A DNA stretch of 37,239 bases from an uncultured Spirochaetia bacterium (GTDB lineage: Bacteria > Spirochaetota > UBA4802 > JAGODF01): assembly GCA_937967705.1 (NCBI GenBank), contig CALCJG010000221.1, positions 1-37,239 on the forward strand, read 5' to 3'. The notes beneath the pieces are model-generated. The model worked only from the letters and a program-made list of their open reading frames with translations, made no database searches and had not been told where the DNA came from. Position numbers and translations under genes: made by a program. Of the stretch, positions 1 to 8,305 are shown in pieces; the stretch's first letter is position 1, and each line of letters begins with the position of its first letter.

Positions 1-2
1 TA

Positions 3-746
3 TTTGATGTGCTATCAGGGCCGCTCGGGGCCAAGGTCGTGGAACTCATGGCTATGCTCAATGAGAACGTACCAAAGCAAGCCCAGGGCCTACTCAACAC
101 CATAACGGATAAAGCCTATGAGTTGTGGTACGAGGAGGCCAGGAGCGTTCCGACAGGGTGGGGCGAGAAATACGCCCAGGCTATAACGGTGGAACCGGCA
201 GGACCGAATGGTGGATTTGCGAAGATCTATGTCGATGATGGGAAAACTGATCCCAGGACTGGAAAGCCGGCCTTCCTCTTTGTCAATCTCGTTGAAGATG
301 GGATGAAATCATTCAGCATTAAAGAAGGGTTAATGAAGAGTGATAGGGTCCGGACGATGACCAGGAAGCGGGACGGGAAATCCATTAAATTCATCATCGT
401 CCCTTTTCGGCATAGGACCCCGAAGAAGGGCCAGGCTCCGGCCAGCGGGTTTGCCGATGTGATGCCTGATGATGTCTATAAAATTGCAAAAAGCGGAACC
501 GTGGTTCGGGGGGAGAAATACGGGAAGCTCTCTGGTCTGAAGCGATACGACAATGAAGGGGGGGGACACGGACAATTCCTCACTTTTCGGATGGTAACAG
601 AAGAATCAAAGGGATGGCAGCATCCCGGGAAGGGGGCCACTCCGGTATTTGACAAGGTTTTGGAACACGTCGAAAGGATGATTGCAAAAACCCTTCAGGC
701 TTATGCGGAGGCCATGCTCAAACGAATCGAGGCGGAGAATAAATAA
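3..746 (+). CDS. Neck/tail-completion-type virion protein (5' end probably outside window)
   Basis: The frame is open to the left edge; the first possible start inside is GTG at 9, with no ribosome site visible, so the gene is probably 5'-truncated. About 245 residues are present. The C-terminal part has a FRMVTEES segment, then a GWQHPGKGATPVFDKVLEHV segment, leading into a charged amphipathic helix. A W-x-HPG motif followed by such a helix is seen in HK97-gp10-like minor tail and head-tail completion proteins, and the position just ahead of sheath and tube fits. Assignment to that family is inference; a role at the head-tail neck is likely. The next gene starts one base after this stop. Confidence 0.55.
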   Translation, partial: FDVLSGPLGAKVVELMAMLNENVPKQAQGLLNTITDKAYELWYEEARSVPTGWGEKYAQAITVEPAGPNGGFAKIYVDDGKTDPRTGKPAFLFVNLVEDGMKSFSIKEGLMKSDRVRTMTRKRDGKSIKFIIVPFRHRTPKKGQAPASGFADVMPDDVYKIAKSGTVVRGEKYGKLSGLKRYDNEGGGHGQFLTFRMVTEESKGWQHPGKGATPVFDKVLEHVERMIAKTLQAYAEAMLKRIEAENK

Positions 747-1532
747 ATGGCGGCGGTTACGAAATACACTGACTATTCGGTCACAACAGACTTTTTTATC
801 GATTTTCTCCAAAGTGAGATGAACAAGCGGGATATCCCAGGTCATTTCCCGAACGGAAGATTGGCCGGGGTAAATGTTACTGGTGAACATCCTTACGCCC
901 AGGCAATTGGAACAATGATAGCCTCCGGAGGTCAGCCCAACTTAGGATTTTTACCAGCGATTTCTGTTACAGAAGATGATGAGAGTGAGGAAAATACCAC
1001 AGTCGGCCAGGGCACACGCCCTTATGATTTTATGACCGTGGATATGCTGAACGAGCTGAAAATCAAAGTCGGGCCGATGCAGGAACGGCATAAAGACGGG
1101 TTAATCACTGACGGTCAGATCGGTTTGATCGAATCCGCCCTTCATAATTCAAAGGAGGGAAATCTCATTCTCGGGGTGGAAGAGTTTTTCCAGAAAGAGG
1201 CTGTCTATGTTTCTCTCTGGGCTCACAACATAATGGAGCTACGGATTCTCGGGAATATTCTGCGGTCGGTGATTTACGATATGAGAAAGGCCATGCTTAA
1301 AGCCGGCCTTTTTGAAATTACCACTCATACCAGCAAGGGCCTGATGAATTACAACTTCGGGAAGGTCATTTTCGGAAGGGAAACAAGAATTGAGTACAAG
1401 CAGAGTATTAGGAATTTTACGGTCTATGATGATGATACGTTGCCCCAGGAAGTCTACTCGCAGGTGACGTTTAAAAATACCGGAGATGATAAGTCAGTAA
1501 CCATGAACGGGGAGGGAATCGATGAAGAGTAA
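747..1532 (+). CDS. Uncharacterised virion protein ahead of the sheath gene (tail-terminator position)
   Basis: 261 residues; ATG directly abuts the upstream TAA, with a GGCGGAG ribosome site inside the upstream gene. No named motif is recognised. The protein is soluble, has no signal peptide or membrane segment, and has an acidic tail. Contractile phages commonly encode the tail terminator or head-tail connector immediately before the sheath, so one of those roles is the best guess from position alone. Its last 11 bases overlap the next gene, indicating translational coupling. Confidence 0.55.
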   Translation: MAAVTKYTDYSVTTDFFIDFLQSEMNKRDIPGHFPNGRLAGVNVTGEHPYAQAIGTMIASGGQPNLGFLPAISVTEDDESEENTTVGQGTRPYDFMTVDMLNELKIKVGPMQERHKDGLITDGQIGLIESALHNSKEGNLILGVEEFFQKEAVYVSLWAHNIMELRILGNILRSVIYDMRKAMLKAGLFEITTHTSKGLMNYNFGKVIFGRETRIEYKQSIRNFTVYDDDTLPQEVYSQVTFKNTGDDKSVTMNGEGIDEE

Positions 1533-1752
1533 TGAGGAATTGAAAACCACAACTGAGGTAACGCCAAGTAAAGGGATCAGTATAGGATATTTCCTGTCTA
1601 CATCGAAATATGCAAGAAAATTCAATCCGGCGTTGATGGCCGGTTTTGAGACATGGATGAAAAAGTATCATCCGGATAAATATATAAACCGGCTGGGAGA
1701 AGGCGAGTGGGAAAGTCTCTACAAGGAATATGTAGAGTTCAAACCAGTGTAA
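1522..1752 (+). CDS. Small protein of unknown function before the tail sheath
   Basis: 76 residues, basic and aromatic-rich in the second half (segment FETWMKKYHPDKY). The ATG at 1522 overlaps the end of the upstream gene and is preceded by GGGGAGGG at a good distance, so the start is well supported. No family is recognised. Its place between the tail-terminator position and the sheath gene suggests a structural or assembly accessory of the tail; the sequence shows nothing more. Confidence 0.6.
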   Translation: MKSNEELKTTTEVTPSKGISIGYFLSTSKYARKFNPALMAGFETWMKKYHPDKYINRLGEGEWESLYKEYVEFKPV

Positions 1753-1764
1753 AGGAGAAGAGCA

Positions 1765-3525
1765 ATGACAATGAAGAATTTTGAGGGGATGGAAACCAAT
1801 ATACCCGGTGTCTATAACAAAAGCGAATATCCCCCGCAGGGGGGCATCATCGGAGCCCCGACAAGTGAAGTTGTTGTCCTGGGAGTAACGAAAGGGGGCA
1901 TCCCTTACAATGCAGCCGACTATGATGAGAACGACCGGATCAACTCATTTACCTCGCCCAATCAGATGTTGAAGGAGCTTATCGGGGGACCCGCCTATTA
2001 CACGGCTGAGTTTTATCTCACTCCGACCAAAGACCCGAATCTCAATACCCCTTCCAGGGTAAAGGTTGTGGGCGTCAATCCCTCATCCCGAGCAACAGGG
2101 ACGCTGAAAGACGCAGCAACGAACGATATCGTTGATATCAAGTCCAGGAGATATGGAGCGTTGGCAAACCAAATCGCCCGGAAAGTCGAAGCTGGGACCA
2201 CCAGGGGATACAAGGCCACAGTCAAATTTAAAGGAAATGTGGTCGGCCAGAAAGACAATATCGCTCTTGATTTCCTCTCAATCCAGTACACAGGATCGGG
2301 GAGCGCCGCCACAATGAGTATTTCCGGCACTCAGCTCACGACCGTTTGTACGGGAGCAACCGGGGACAATCTGACGATAAATTTCAGTGATTTCCCGAAA
2401 CTCGGAGATCTCGTCGAGTACATCAATTCCCAGGATGCTTACACCTGTTCCTTGAAGGGTCGGTCAGACTATCTCTCTAACACCATGGATAAGGTTACGA
2501 CTCAGGATGTTAAAACCTCTGTTTATAATGCCATGGGGAACGTCGAAGCGCTGATCCAGTTTTTAAACAAGGAGTGCCAGGGAGAAATAATCGCCGCCCT
2601 CCATGCGTCTGCAGACCGGGCCGCCATTGTCGCTGACAGCGGATTTGTATTTCTCACATCCGGATCGGACGGATCGGCCACCAATTCCGACTGGGCCAGT
2701 GCTCTTGAATTGCTGGAAAAGATGGGTGTCAATCATGTCCTTGCGGCCTCCGGTGATGCTGCAGTGGCCGCTCTTGTGGACGCTCATGTCAATAGAATGT
2801 CCCAGATGGAACAGAAGAAAAACCGCTCGGCAGGGGGTGGAGCCTCTTCGACGACCAACACGAAATCCGCCAGGATCGCCGAGATGAAAGCACTCAATTC
2901 GGCACGTTATAGCTATGGATGCACTCCCTTCTATCGCTATGATGCTCCAAACGGGAACATCAAAACGGAGTTTGAGCCCTTTTACCTGGCCGCTATGGTA
3001 GCCGGTATTCGGTTCGGCAATCACCTGACCACATCCTCGGTTTTTCAGACCTTGAATATTCTCGGTGTCGCCGAAAAATACAGCCTCGATGATAAAAAGG
3101 ATTATCTCTCTGCGGGGGGAATTCTCGTCGAAGAGGATGCAGACGGTTTCGCAGTAGTCGATGAGCTTTCAACTTTTCAGGGGGGAAACCTGATTTTAGA
3201 AAACCCCTCTGCGCTTCGTACCTGTGATCACATCACCCTGGACAGCCAGGTCAAGATCAAGGCCAGGCTGAAAGCCCTTAAAAAAGCTCCGAACGCCATT
3301 GCGATAAAGGAAATACAAAACTTTCTCATCACGAACCTTCTTCCAGGCTACGTCAGAGATGGGCTTCTTACGGAAGATCCCCAGAGTGGGGAGCCGGCCT
3401 TTTGTGATATCGAATTTGATATCCGGGGGGATGCCTTCTATTTCAACTTCACCGGGATCATTCCGCTTCCCTTGAAGTTCGTATTCATCAAGCAGAAATT
3501 CGTCGTCATTGGACAAAATAGGTAA
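1765..3525 (+). CDS. Contractile tail sheath protein
   Basis: 586 residues, in the usual size range of phage sheath proteins. The N-terminus has an IPGVY motif followed by a GAPTSEVVVLGVTKGG strand-turn segment, like the sheath N-terminal domain. The C-terminal 90 residues (a run of helix from LKALKKAPNAIAIKEI, then LLPGYVRDGLLTE and strands ending FVFIKQKFVV) resemble the sheath C-terminal domain that interlocks subunits. The gene directly precedes the tube gene, the conserved sheath-tube order. AAAGGAG lies 7 bases before the ATG. Subunits would polymerise around the tube and contract on infection. Family assignment is by architecture and synteny. Confidence 0.85.
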   Translation: MTMKNFEGMETNIPGVYNKSEYPPQGGIIGAPTSEVVVLGVTKGGIPYNAADYDENDRINSFTSPNQMLKELIGGPAYYTAEFYLTPTKDPNLNTPSRVKVVGVNPSSRATGTLKDAATNDIVDIKSRRYGALANQIARKVEAGTTRGYKATVKFKGNVVGQKDNIALDFLSIQYTGSGSAATMSISGTQLTTVCTGATGDNLTINFSDFPKLGDLVEYINSQDAYTCSLKGRSDYLSNTMDKVTTQDVKTSVYNAMGNVEALIQFLNKECQGEIIAALHASADRAAIVADSGFVFLTSGSDGSATNSDWASALELLEKMGVNHVLAASGDAAVAALVDAHVNRMSQMEQKKNRSAGGGASSTTNTKSARIAEMKALNSARYSYGCTPFYRYDAPNGNIKTEFEPFYLAAMVAGIRFGNHLTTSSVFQTLNILGVAEKYSLDDKKDYLSAGGILVEEDADGFAVVDELSTFQGGNLILENPSALRTCDHITLDSQVKIKARLKALKKAPNAIAIKEIQNFLITNLLPGYVRDGLLTEDPQSGEPAFCDIEFDIRGDAFYFNFTGIIPLPLKFVFIKQKFVVIGQNR

Positions 3526-3540
3526 GGGGAGGGGATAATC

Positions 3541-4005
3541 ATGTCATTTAAACTTGCAAGCGCTATAAATCCGGAGGGACCCGTTGGTGCGGGTATAGAT
3601 TCCCTGCTCGTCCAGGATGGGAATATCGTCACTTACGCAAGCGGGGTAAACTTCAATCAGGACTGGGAGCTGGAAGGCATCCGCACATTGGGGTATCACG
3701 GTGACAGAGATTTCAAGTCTCTGGGCTATACGGCCAATGTCACCATAGAAACATTTGTTCTTCGGGGTAAGGATATTCCCGGGGCCTTGCTTACTCCGGG
3801 CTGGCAATGGGATGGTTCCTGTAATATCAACAAGGTCGGTCTTTTCGACTTCGTGATTATGGACCTTCATACCCTGGAAGTGCTTAATACCCTGATTGGC
3901 GTCAAGCTGGGCAATGAAGATGTTCAGTTTCCATCAAGGGGGCTTAATACAAAAAACACCCAATGGAGGGCCATGCGAATACTGCCCGGGCTTCAATCGT
4001 CGTAA
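3541..4005 (+). CDS. Tail tube protein
   Basis: 154 residues, a typical tube-protein length. Strand-rich, with the segment DRDFKSLGYTANVTIETFVLRGKD in the middle (shown here only to place it) and a long beta-type C-terminal half, consistent with the tube beta-barrel fold. It follows the sheath by 15 bases with a GGGGAGGGG ribosome site, as expected for a highly expressed gene. It would form the inner tube through which DNA passes. Confidence rests on position, size and beta content rather than on a diagnostic motif. Confidence 0.8.
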   Translation: MSFKLASAINPEGPVGAGIDSLLVQDGNIVTYASGVNFNQDWELEGIRTLGYHGDRDFKSLGYTANVTIETFVLRGKDIPGALLTPGWQWDGSCNINKVGLFDFVIMDLHTLEVLNTLIGVKLGNEDVQFPSRGLNTKNTQWRAMRILPGLQSS

Positions 4006-4018
4006 GGTCAATTCGATT

Positions 4019-4043
4019 TGCGGGGGTATGTGCATCCCCCGCA
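4019..4043 (+). other. GC-rich hairpin between tube and chaperone genes
   Basis: An 8-bp perfect stem (TGCGGGGG / CCCCCGCA) closes a 9-base loop. No T-run follows, so it is not a standard terminator. Placed just after the sheath-tube pair, it could protect the 3' end of the abundant sheath-tube message or partly attenuate transcription into the chaperone genes. Confidence 0.5.
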
Positions 4044-4074
4044 GGTCAGAAAACATATAAGGAGAATGAAGGTT

Positions 4075-4467
4075 ATGCAAAAGGAAAAGTTTGAAATTCG
4101 GAATATGCTCTTTTTGGAAGAGGACCGTCAGAAGGTGATAGAAGTTGAAGGCGGTGATGTTTTTATAATCAAGGCGATTTTCCCAAGGGAGCGGCTGGAG
4201 ATCGCCAGGGCCATGTCAGTAAAGCGTAACGGCCTTCCGGCAAACTCCTTTTCCTTCGATGATAATTATTTCGTTGAAAGATCAGTCTTGATCGATTCGG
4301 CAATTGTGGAAGCCCCGCAATGGTGGAGTGGGTCTGATAACTGTCCGGATGATACCTTGCTCGATAAGCTCTACGGCGAAGTGAATGATTGGACTCGTGA
4401 ATTTCAGGAGAAGTTAAAAAAAAATAAACTTAATCGAAGAGGCGCAGAAGCCGGAATACCTGGTTGA
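4075..4467 (+). CDS. Tail assembly chaperone, upstream frame (lambda gpG-type role)
   Basis: 130 residues starting at ATG 4075, chosen because AAGGAG at 4059-4064 sits 10 bases before it; the open frame extends further upstream but lacks a ribosome site there. Acidic and soluble, with segments EVEGGDVFIIKAIFPRERLEIAR and VNDWTREFQEKLKKNK. It sits between the tube and tape measure genes, where contractile and non-contractile phages encode chaperones that hold the tape measure protein during tail assembly. Near the 3' end the frame crosses a run of nine A (4416-4424), where ribosomes could slip into the next frame. Confidence 0.7.
   Translation: MQKEKFEIRNMLFLEEDRQKVIEVEGGDVFIIKAIFPRERLEIARAMSVKRNGLPANSFSFDDNYFVERSVLIDSAIVEAPQWWSGSDNCPDDTLLDKLYGEVNDWTREFQEKLKKNKLNRRGAEAGIPG
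4416..4424 (+). promoter_or_regulatory. A9 slippery site for programmed -2 (or +1) ribosomal frameshift
   Basis: Nine A lie in the zero frame as TTA AAA AAA AAT. The downstream coding frame is position +1 (equivalent to -2) relative to the upstream gene. It opens only after a TAA at 4415-4417 and stays open to 4927, so the frames overlap for about 50 bases around the A run. A homopolymer allows the tRNAs to re-pair after a two-base backward or one-base forward slip. Frameshifted chaperone pairs are a conserved feature of long-tailed phages, with -2 reported for Mu. Confidence 0.65.
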
Positions 4468-4927
4468 TGGGTTCTGGATCAGGTACTTTCATGTGTTCCC
4501 TCCCGGGATAGACAAGGATAATCTCCATGATATCCAAAAGGACTTTATAGTCTATCTCGTGGCATCCATCCCAACCATGGAAGATTTGTCCCTCTGGTTG
4601 CAGTTCGAGGCGGAGAAAGGGAAGATCATGAAGAGGGATTTCATGGATGAAATCGAAACGATCCCCGAAGTTCTGGAGATGTCCGCCGTATCTGCAGGGA
4701 TCACAGTCGAGGAGTACAAGAGGCGTCAAACCGAGAAATTGAGAGATGATGAGATTGAAAAGCTTCGTGAAAAATTTGGTTACAACTCGGAAGAAGATGA
4801 GGACGACCGTTTAAAGGTCCTCCGGCATTATAGAGACATCGCTGAAAATCTTAAAAACAGCGAAGACTGGGTAGATGCAGTAAAGAAAACATTTGGGGAA
4901 GTCAAAGAAGATCATGCCGAAGTATGA
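4418..4927 (+). CDS. Tail assembly chaperone, frameshift extension (lambda gpT-type role)
   Basis: The frame is open from 4418; the first start codon is GTG 4493, with no convincing ribosome site. Residues encoded before that GTG (LIEEAQKPEYLVDGFWIRYF) look coding and continue naturally into the rest, so this is best read as the C-terminal extension of the upstream chaperone, made by frameshifting in the A9 run. The fusion would be roughly 285 residues. The C-terminal half is strongly charged and helical (KLREKFGYNSEEDEDDR region), suited to binding the tape measure protein encoded next. A separate, weakly initiated protein of 144 residues is the alternative. Confidence 0.7.
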   Translation, partial: KKINLIEEAQKPEYLVDGFWIRYFHVFPPGIDKDNLHDIQKDFIVYLVASIPTMEDLSLWLQFEAEKGKIMKRDFMDEIETIPEVLEMSAVSAGITVEEYKRRQTEKLRDDEIEKLREKFGYNSEEDEDDRLKVLRHYRDIAENLKNSEDWVDAVKKTFGEVKEDHAEV

Positions 4928-6572
4928 ACTTGAAATAGGGGTATCAGCCAAGACCGGAAAAGGGGGTTCCACAGGGGATCTCCGTCAGCAGGTCCAGCAA
5001 TCCAAGGAATTGGCGAGTATCAATAAGAAAGTTGCGAAGGAGTTCTCCAAAGGGGGGTCTACGATCCCTAAGAATCTGGATTCCTCGATTAAAAAACTCA
5101 TAATGGAACAGCAGAAGCAGATTCAGGAATTGAAGAAAAACACAACCGAGCTGCAGCGCCAGAGAAATACACAATCTAGCAGGGGAATAGGCCGGGGTGG
5201 GGGTGGCCATGATGTTGGTGGTGGAATAGGAAGTATGGGGGCATCTCTACCTATTGCCGGGTTATTACTGGGAGCCGCCGGATTTATTGTTTCACAGGTT
5301 TTCAAGGTGGGTCAAGCATATATCTCCAAAATGGGTGAGCAGGTTTCTACGGCAGGAATAGCCGGAACGAAGCATGGCGGAATTGGCGGATATTTTGATG
5401 CTGCCCAAACTGGCCAACTCGTCAAAGCCAGGCGGATGTCTTATGGTAAATACCAGGGGGCTGGAGTAGGGGGTTCCGATTCGGCTGTTGATTATGCAAA
5501 GCGCTTCGGACTCGGAGCTGATGAGATTGGCCGGCATTTAGGGTTAATGGATGTCATGTCCCGGGGGAAGGGGGGTAAATCCTTCAGTGATGTTATCGGG
5601 ATCGCACAAAAGGGCGGAATTGAAACGGAGATTCCCCTGCTTATAAATGCCATTTCGGGATCTCTGGAAGAAGCCGTCAAGGATGGTGTGAACGCTTCCG
5701 ATATGGCCAGGGAAATGGCACAGGAAGTCGCAATGCTGACGAAATACTCCCCTAACGGGACCGCCAGGTCCGCCATAGAAGCGCAGCGGTCGTTGATGGG
5801 CGTCCAAAAGAATGTTGCTCGGGGTCAGTTTGGGGATCTTTCAGGTTTTCGGATGTTTGAGGTTGCCAGAGGCCAGATCCGGGATATGATGTCCGGGAAA
5901 GGCAATCAAAAAACTCTCCAGGGACTACTCGATCAAGGTATAGTATCAAAGGATCAGATTGACGCTTTCAAGAAAAATGGGACGCTCCTTCCAACGACTG
6001 AAAGGTTCATTACTCAGGCATATCTCAATTCACAACCGGAAGCCGTTCGCAATGCGTTCATGGAGGATATCGTTAAGAAATTCGGGGGGAGCAAGGGGCT
6101 TTCGGGAGATAAATTAGCCCAGGCTTTTTCTATCGCCCAGGATTATGGTATGCCGGGTGCAGACGATCCTCATAAATTTAAGATGATGTATAGAGCAGCC
6201 GAAGCCAGGATGAGAGGAGAGCCATCATCCATTAAGGAATCTGATATTCAAAAAGGTGCTAAAGAGTTCAAAGAAAACACAACGGGTGGGAAGGCATTTT
6301 CTATACGATCACAGGAGATAAAAAAAGAATCGATGCTCCTGCAATCAGGCGGAGTAGGCGAAAAGGCGGCGGAAAGTGTGTTTATGATTGAGAACAGCCT
6401 CATGAGCCTGGCAGGGAAGATGAGTGGCCCCATTGCGAAATCCATTGATAAGATGAACGCAGGATTTGAAATCCTCGGAAATCAATTAGATTCTATCGTA
6501 GAGAAAATACAAAAACTTGCTGATCCAAAGCGCCAAAAAAGCATTTGGGAAAGGGTGATGGATATCATCTAA
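4914..6572 (+). CDS. Tail tape measure protein (short)
   Basis: 552 residues from ATG 4914; the longer reading from TTG 4893 is less likely. Starts 14 bases inside the chaperone gene, the usual chaperone to tape-measure order. Residues 30-90 are a Gln/Lys-rich coiled coil, then a Gly-rich linker, a hydrophobic segment near 105-125 (SLPIAGLLLGAAGFIVSQVF), and a long helical Gly/Ala/Lys-rich body. This is the tape measure pattern: an elongated protein with a membrane-active segment that sets tail length and leaves the tube during ejection. At 552 residues it predicts a fairly short tail. No lytic domain is visible. Confidence 0.75.
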   Translation: MPKYELEIGVSAKTGKGGSTGDLRQQVQQSKELASINKKVAKEFSKGGSTIPKNLDSSIKKLIMEQQKQIQELKKNTTELQRQRNTQSSRGIGRGGGGHDVGGGIGSMGASLPIAGLLLGAAGFIVSQVFKVGQAYISKMGEQVSTAGIAGTKHGGIGGYFDAAQTGQLVKARRMSYGKYQGAGVGGSDSAVDYAKRFGLGADEIGRHLGLMDVMSRGKGGKSFSDVIGIAQKGGIETEIPLLINAISGSLEEAVKDGVNASDMAREMAQEVAMLTKYSPNGTARSAIEAQRSLMGVQKNVARGQFGDLSGFRMFEVARGQIRDMMSGKGNQKTLQGLLDQGIVSKDQIDAFKKNGTLLPTTERFITQAYLNSQPEAVRNAFMEDIVKKFGGSKGLSGDKLAQAFSIAQDYGMPGADDPHKFKMMYRAAEARMRGEPSSIKESDIQKGAKEFKENTTGGKAFSIRSQEIKKESMLLQSGGVGEKAAESVFMIENSLMSLAGKMSGPIAKSIDKMNAGFEILGNQLDSIVEKIQKLADPKRQKSIWERVMDII

Positions 6573-8305
6573 TGGTAACGATCAAAGGACATAAAATACT
6601 GTTTAATGCCGGTTACGAAACCGTTAAGGAGTTTACCGAACCGGATAAAGTGAAAAAGCGGTCCCCCTGGGTGTCCCTGAAGGTCGCCCCTTTCTCCATG
6701 CCCTTTGTTCCTATAGAGTTGGTTAGTACTGATGTGGGGGAACTCATCCAATCGGTGTCATTCGCAAAATCCAGATCTATCCCCGGGGCCTCTGTTCAAG
6801 TTGTCCTGGCCGGTGATAACAGGGCTCTTCGGGGTGTGGATTGGAAGATAACCGGACCCCTGAAAAAGATGTGGAACCTTGTGGGGCCTGATCTCACCGA
6901 TTTGTTTCGGCCACAGACCATGGTTCAGCTTTGGATTCATGGGTATTCGACCTGTACCGGGTATGTTTTGGATTGCCGGAGAAAAACTACACCCGAGGGG
7001 GCAATCACATATACCGTTGATATCGAAGAGCTGGGAAATATATACCAACAGAGTATCACATCATTCAACACGATCCTCTGGGGTACGGAAACACACCTGA
7101 TTGATGATACATCTAAGCTGTTATCACTGGGGGCATCACAACTTGGAATACCACTTGCTCAATCCTTGAAAACATATATTTGGGCCTTTCTGGTATCATC
7201 TCTCTTGTATGGTCCCAGGGTGTTTCCCCCGCATTTTCGATTGAGTGATGGGCTTCCCTTGATTTATAGGATGATCGCTCTGCCGTCACCGATTGGCTGT
7301 ATTTCCAACAGCTCCTTGATATCGACGGTTGTAACCGACTCGGCTCTTTTTCAAACATCAGCCGGCGGCTCCTTTTGGGACTTCCTGAAAACCCTCTGCC
7401 CGGAGCCGTTCATGGAACTATTCACTGAAACCGGGGGAAGGACTGTGGTATCCGGACGCATGATCCCAGTGGGGGGAGCTGCCGGGTCCTTTGCCGGCCT
7501 CATGGCCGGAACCGCAACAACCGGGATAAATATCACTCCGACCCTTCCCGGGTTTAATTATGTGATCGCCAGGACAGCCCCCTATGAAATTCCCTGGACC
7601 GGGGTTTCTCCATGGCTGCCGATGATTTATCCATTTACCATGGGAATTCTGGACCTGCTATTAGGAGGCGATTTCGTCATCATTACAGAAGATGATGTCC
7701 GGGAAAAAGACCTCGGGGTAAGCGGTTCGGGGCAGTACACGGTTTTCAATGCGAATTACGGGGGCCGCTCCGGATCGAATGGTACAACGATAAAGAACAG
7801 GCCATCCATAGCCAGGGGTCCCCTCAATCCTCTTTTCTCCGGGGGACTCAGGACCTTCGGACATAGAGAATATGAAGCTCAAATATCGGCAACATCATTG
7901 AGCTGGAACGGTATTGTTGGTCAGACCGTAGAAGAGCTTTGGAGAAGAAGAGGGCCGGCTGTCAATGTTCCCGTTCTCAGCTCACTACTCAATGTCTGGT
8001 TCAGGAACGCCGGCAAATTCAGGGAGGGAACCATTGTAACCCGGGCCATTCCTTACGCACGGCCAGGTATGGCGCTTTTATATCTGCCCCCCATTACAGG
8101 AACGAAGGTGGACAATCCCCGGGATCTCGGGATCTATTATATCGATAACGTCCAGTATGACTATAACATCGGAAAGGCCGATCTCACGACCTTTTCCGTG
8201 ATCCGGGGGACCCCATTACCGATGAGTGTAGGAGCCCTGGCCTCTCTGCTCATGGACTGGGAAATACTCCCGCCTGGCCTGGGCCTCTGGGATGGAGGTT
8301 TTTAA
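6572..8305 (+). CDS. Baseplate hub protein (gp27/gpD-like)
   Basis: 577 residues from ATG 6572, whose A is the last base of the upstream TAA (TAATG overlap). The N-terminal 130 residues form a strand-rich domain ending in a WIHGY/TGYVLDC region. The C-terminus has YYIDNVQYDYNIGKADLTTF followed by VIRGTPL, matching the hub signature in which a late strand before 'TTFSVxRG' closes the second beta domain. The next gene encodes the spike that would sit on this hub, and the tape measure precedes it. It would form the trimeric hub at the tube tip. Several Gly/hydrophobic stretches in the middle are unusual insertions. Confidence 0.7.
   Translation: MVTIKGHKILFNAGYETVKEFTEPDKVKKRSPWVSLKVAPFSMPFVPIELVSTDVGELIQSVSFAKSRSIPGASVQVVLAGDNRALRGVDWKITGPLKKMWNLVGPDLTDLFRPQTMVQLWIHGYSTCTGYVLDCRRKTTPEGAITYTVDIEELGNIYQQSITSFNTILWGTETHLIDDTSKLLSLGASQLGIPLAQSLKTYIWAFLVSSLLYGPRVFPPHFRLSDGLPLIYRMIALPSPIGCISNSSLISTVVTDSALFQTSAGGSFWDFLKTLCPEPFMELFTETGGRTVVSGRMIPVGGAAGSFAGLMAGTATTGINITPTLPGFNYVIARTAPYEIPWTGVSPWLPMIYPFTMGILDLLLGGDFVIITEDDVREKDLGVSGSGQYTVFNANYGGRSGSNGTTIKNRPSIARGPLNPLFSGGLRTFGHREYEAQISATSLSWNGIVGQTVEELWRRRGPAVNVPVLSSLLNVWFRNAGKFREGTIVTRAIPYARPGMALLYLPPITGTKVDNPRDLGIYYIDNVQYDYNIGKADLTTFSVIRGTPLPMSVGALASLLMDWEILPPGLGLWDGGF

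Noticed and set aside
2563..3024. A 153-codon minus-strand frame inside the sheath gene.
   Set aside because: No ribosome site or recognisable motif, and it is antisense to a conserved structural gene.
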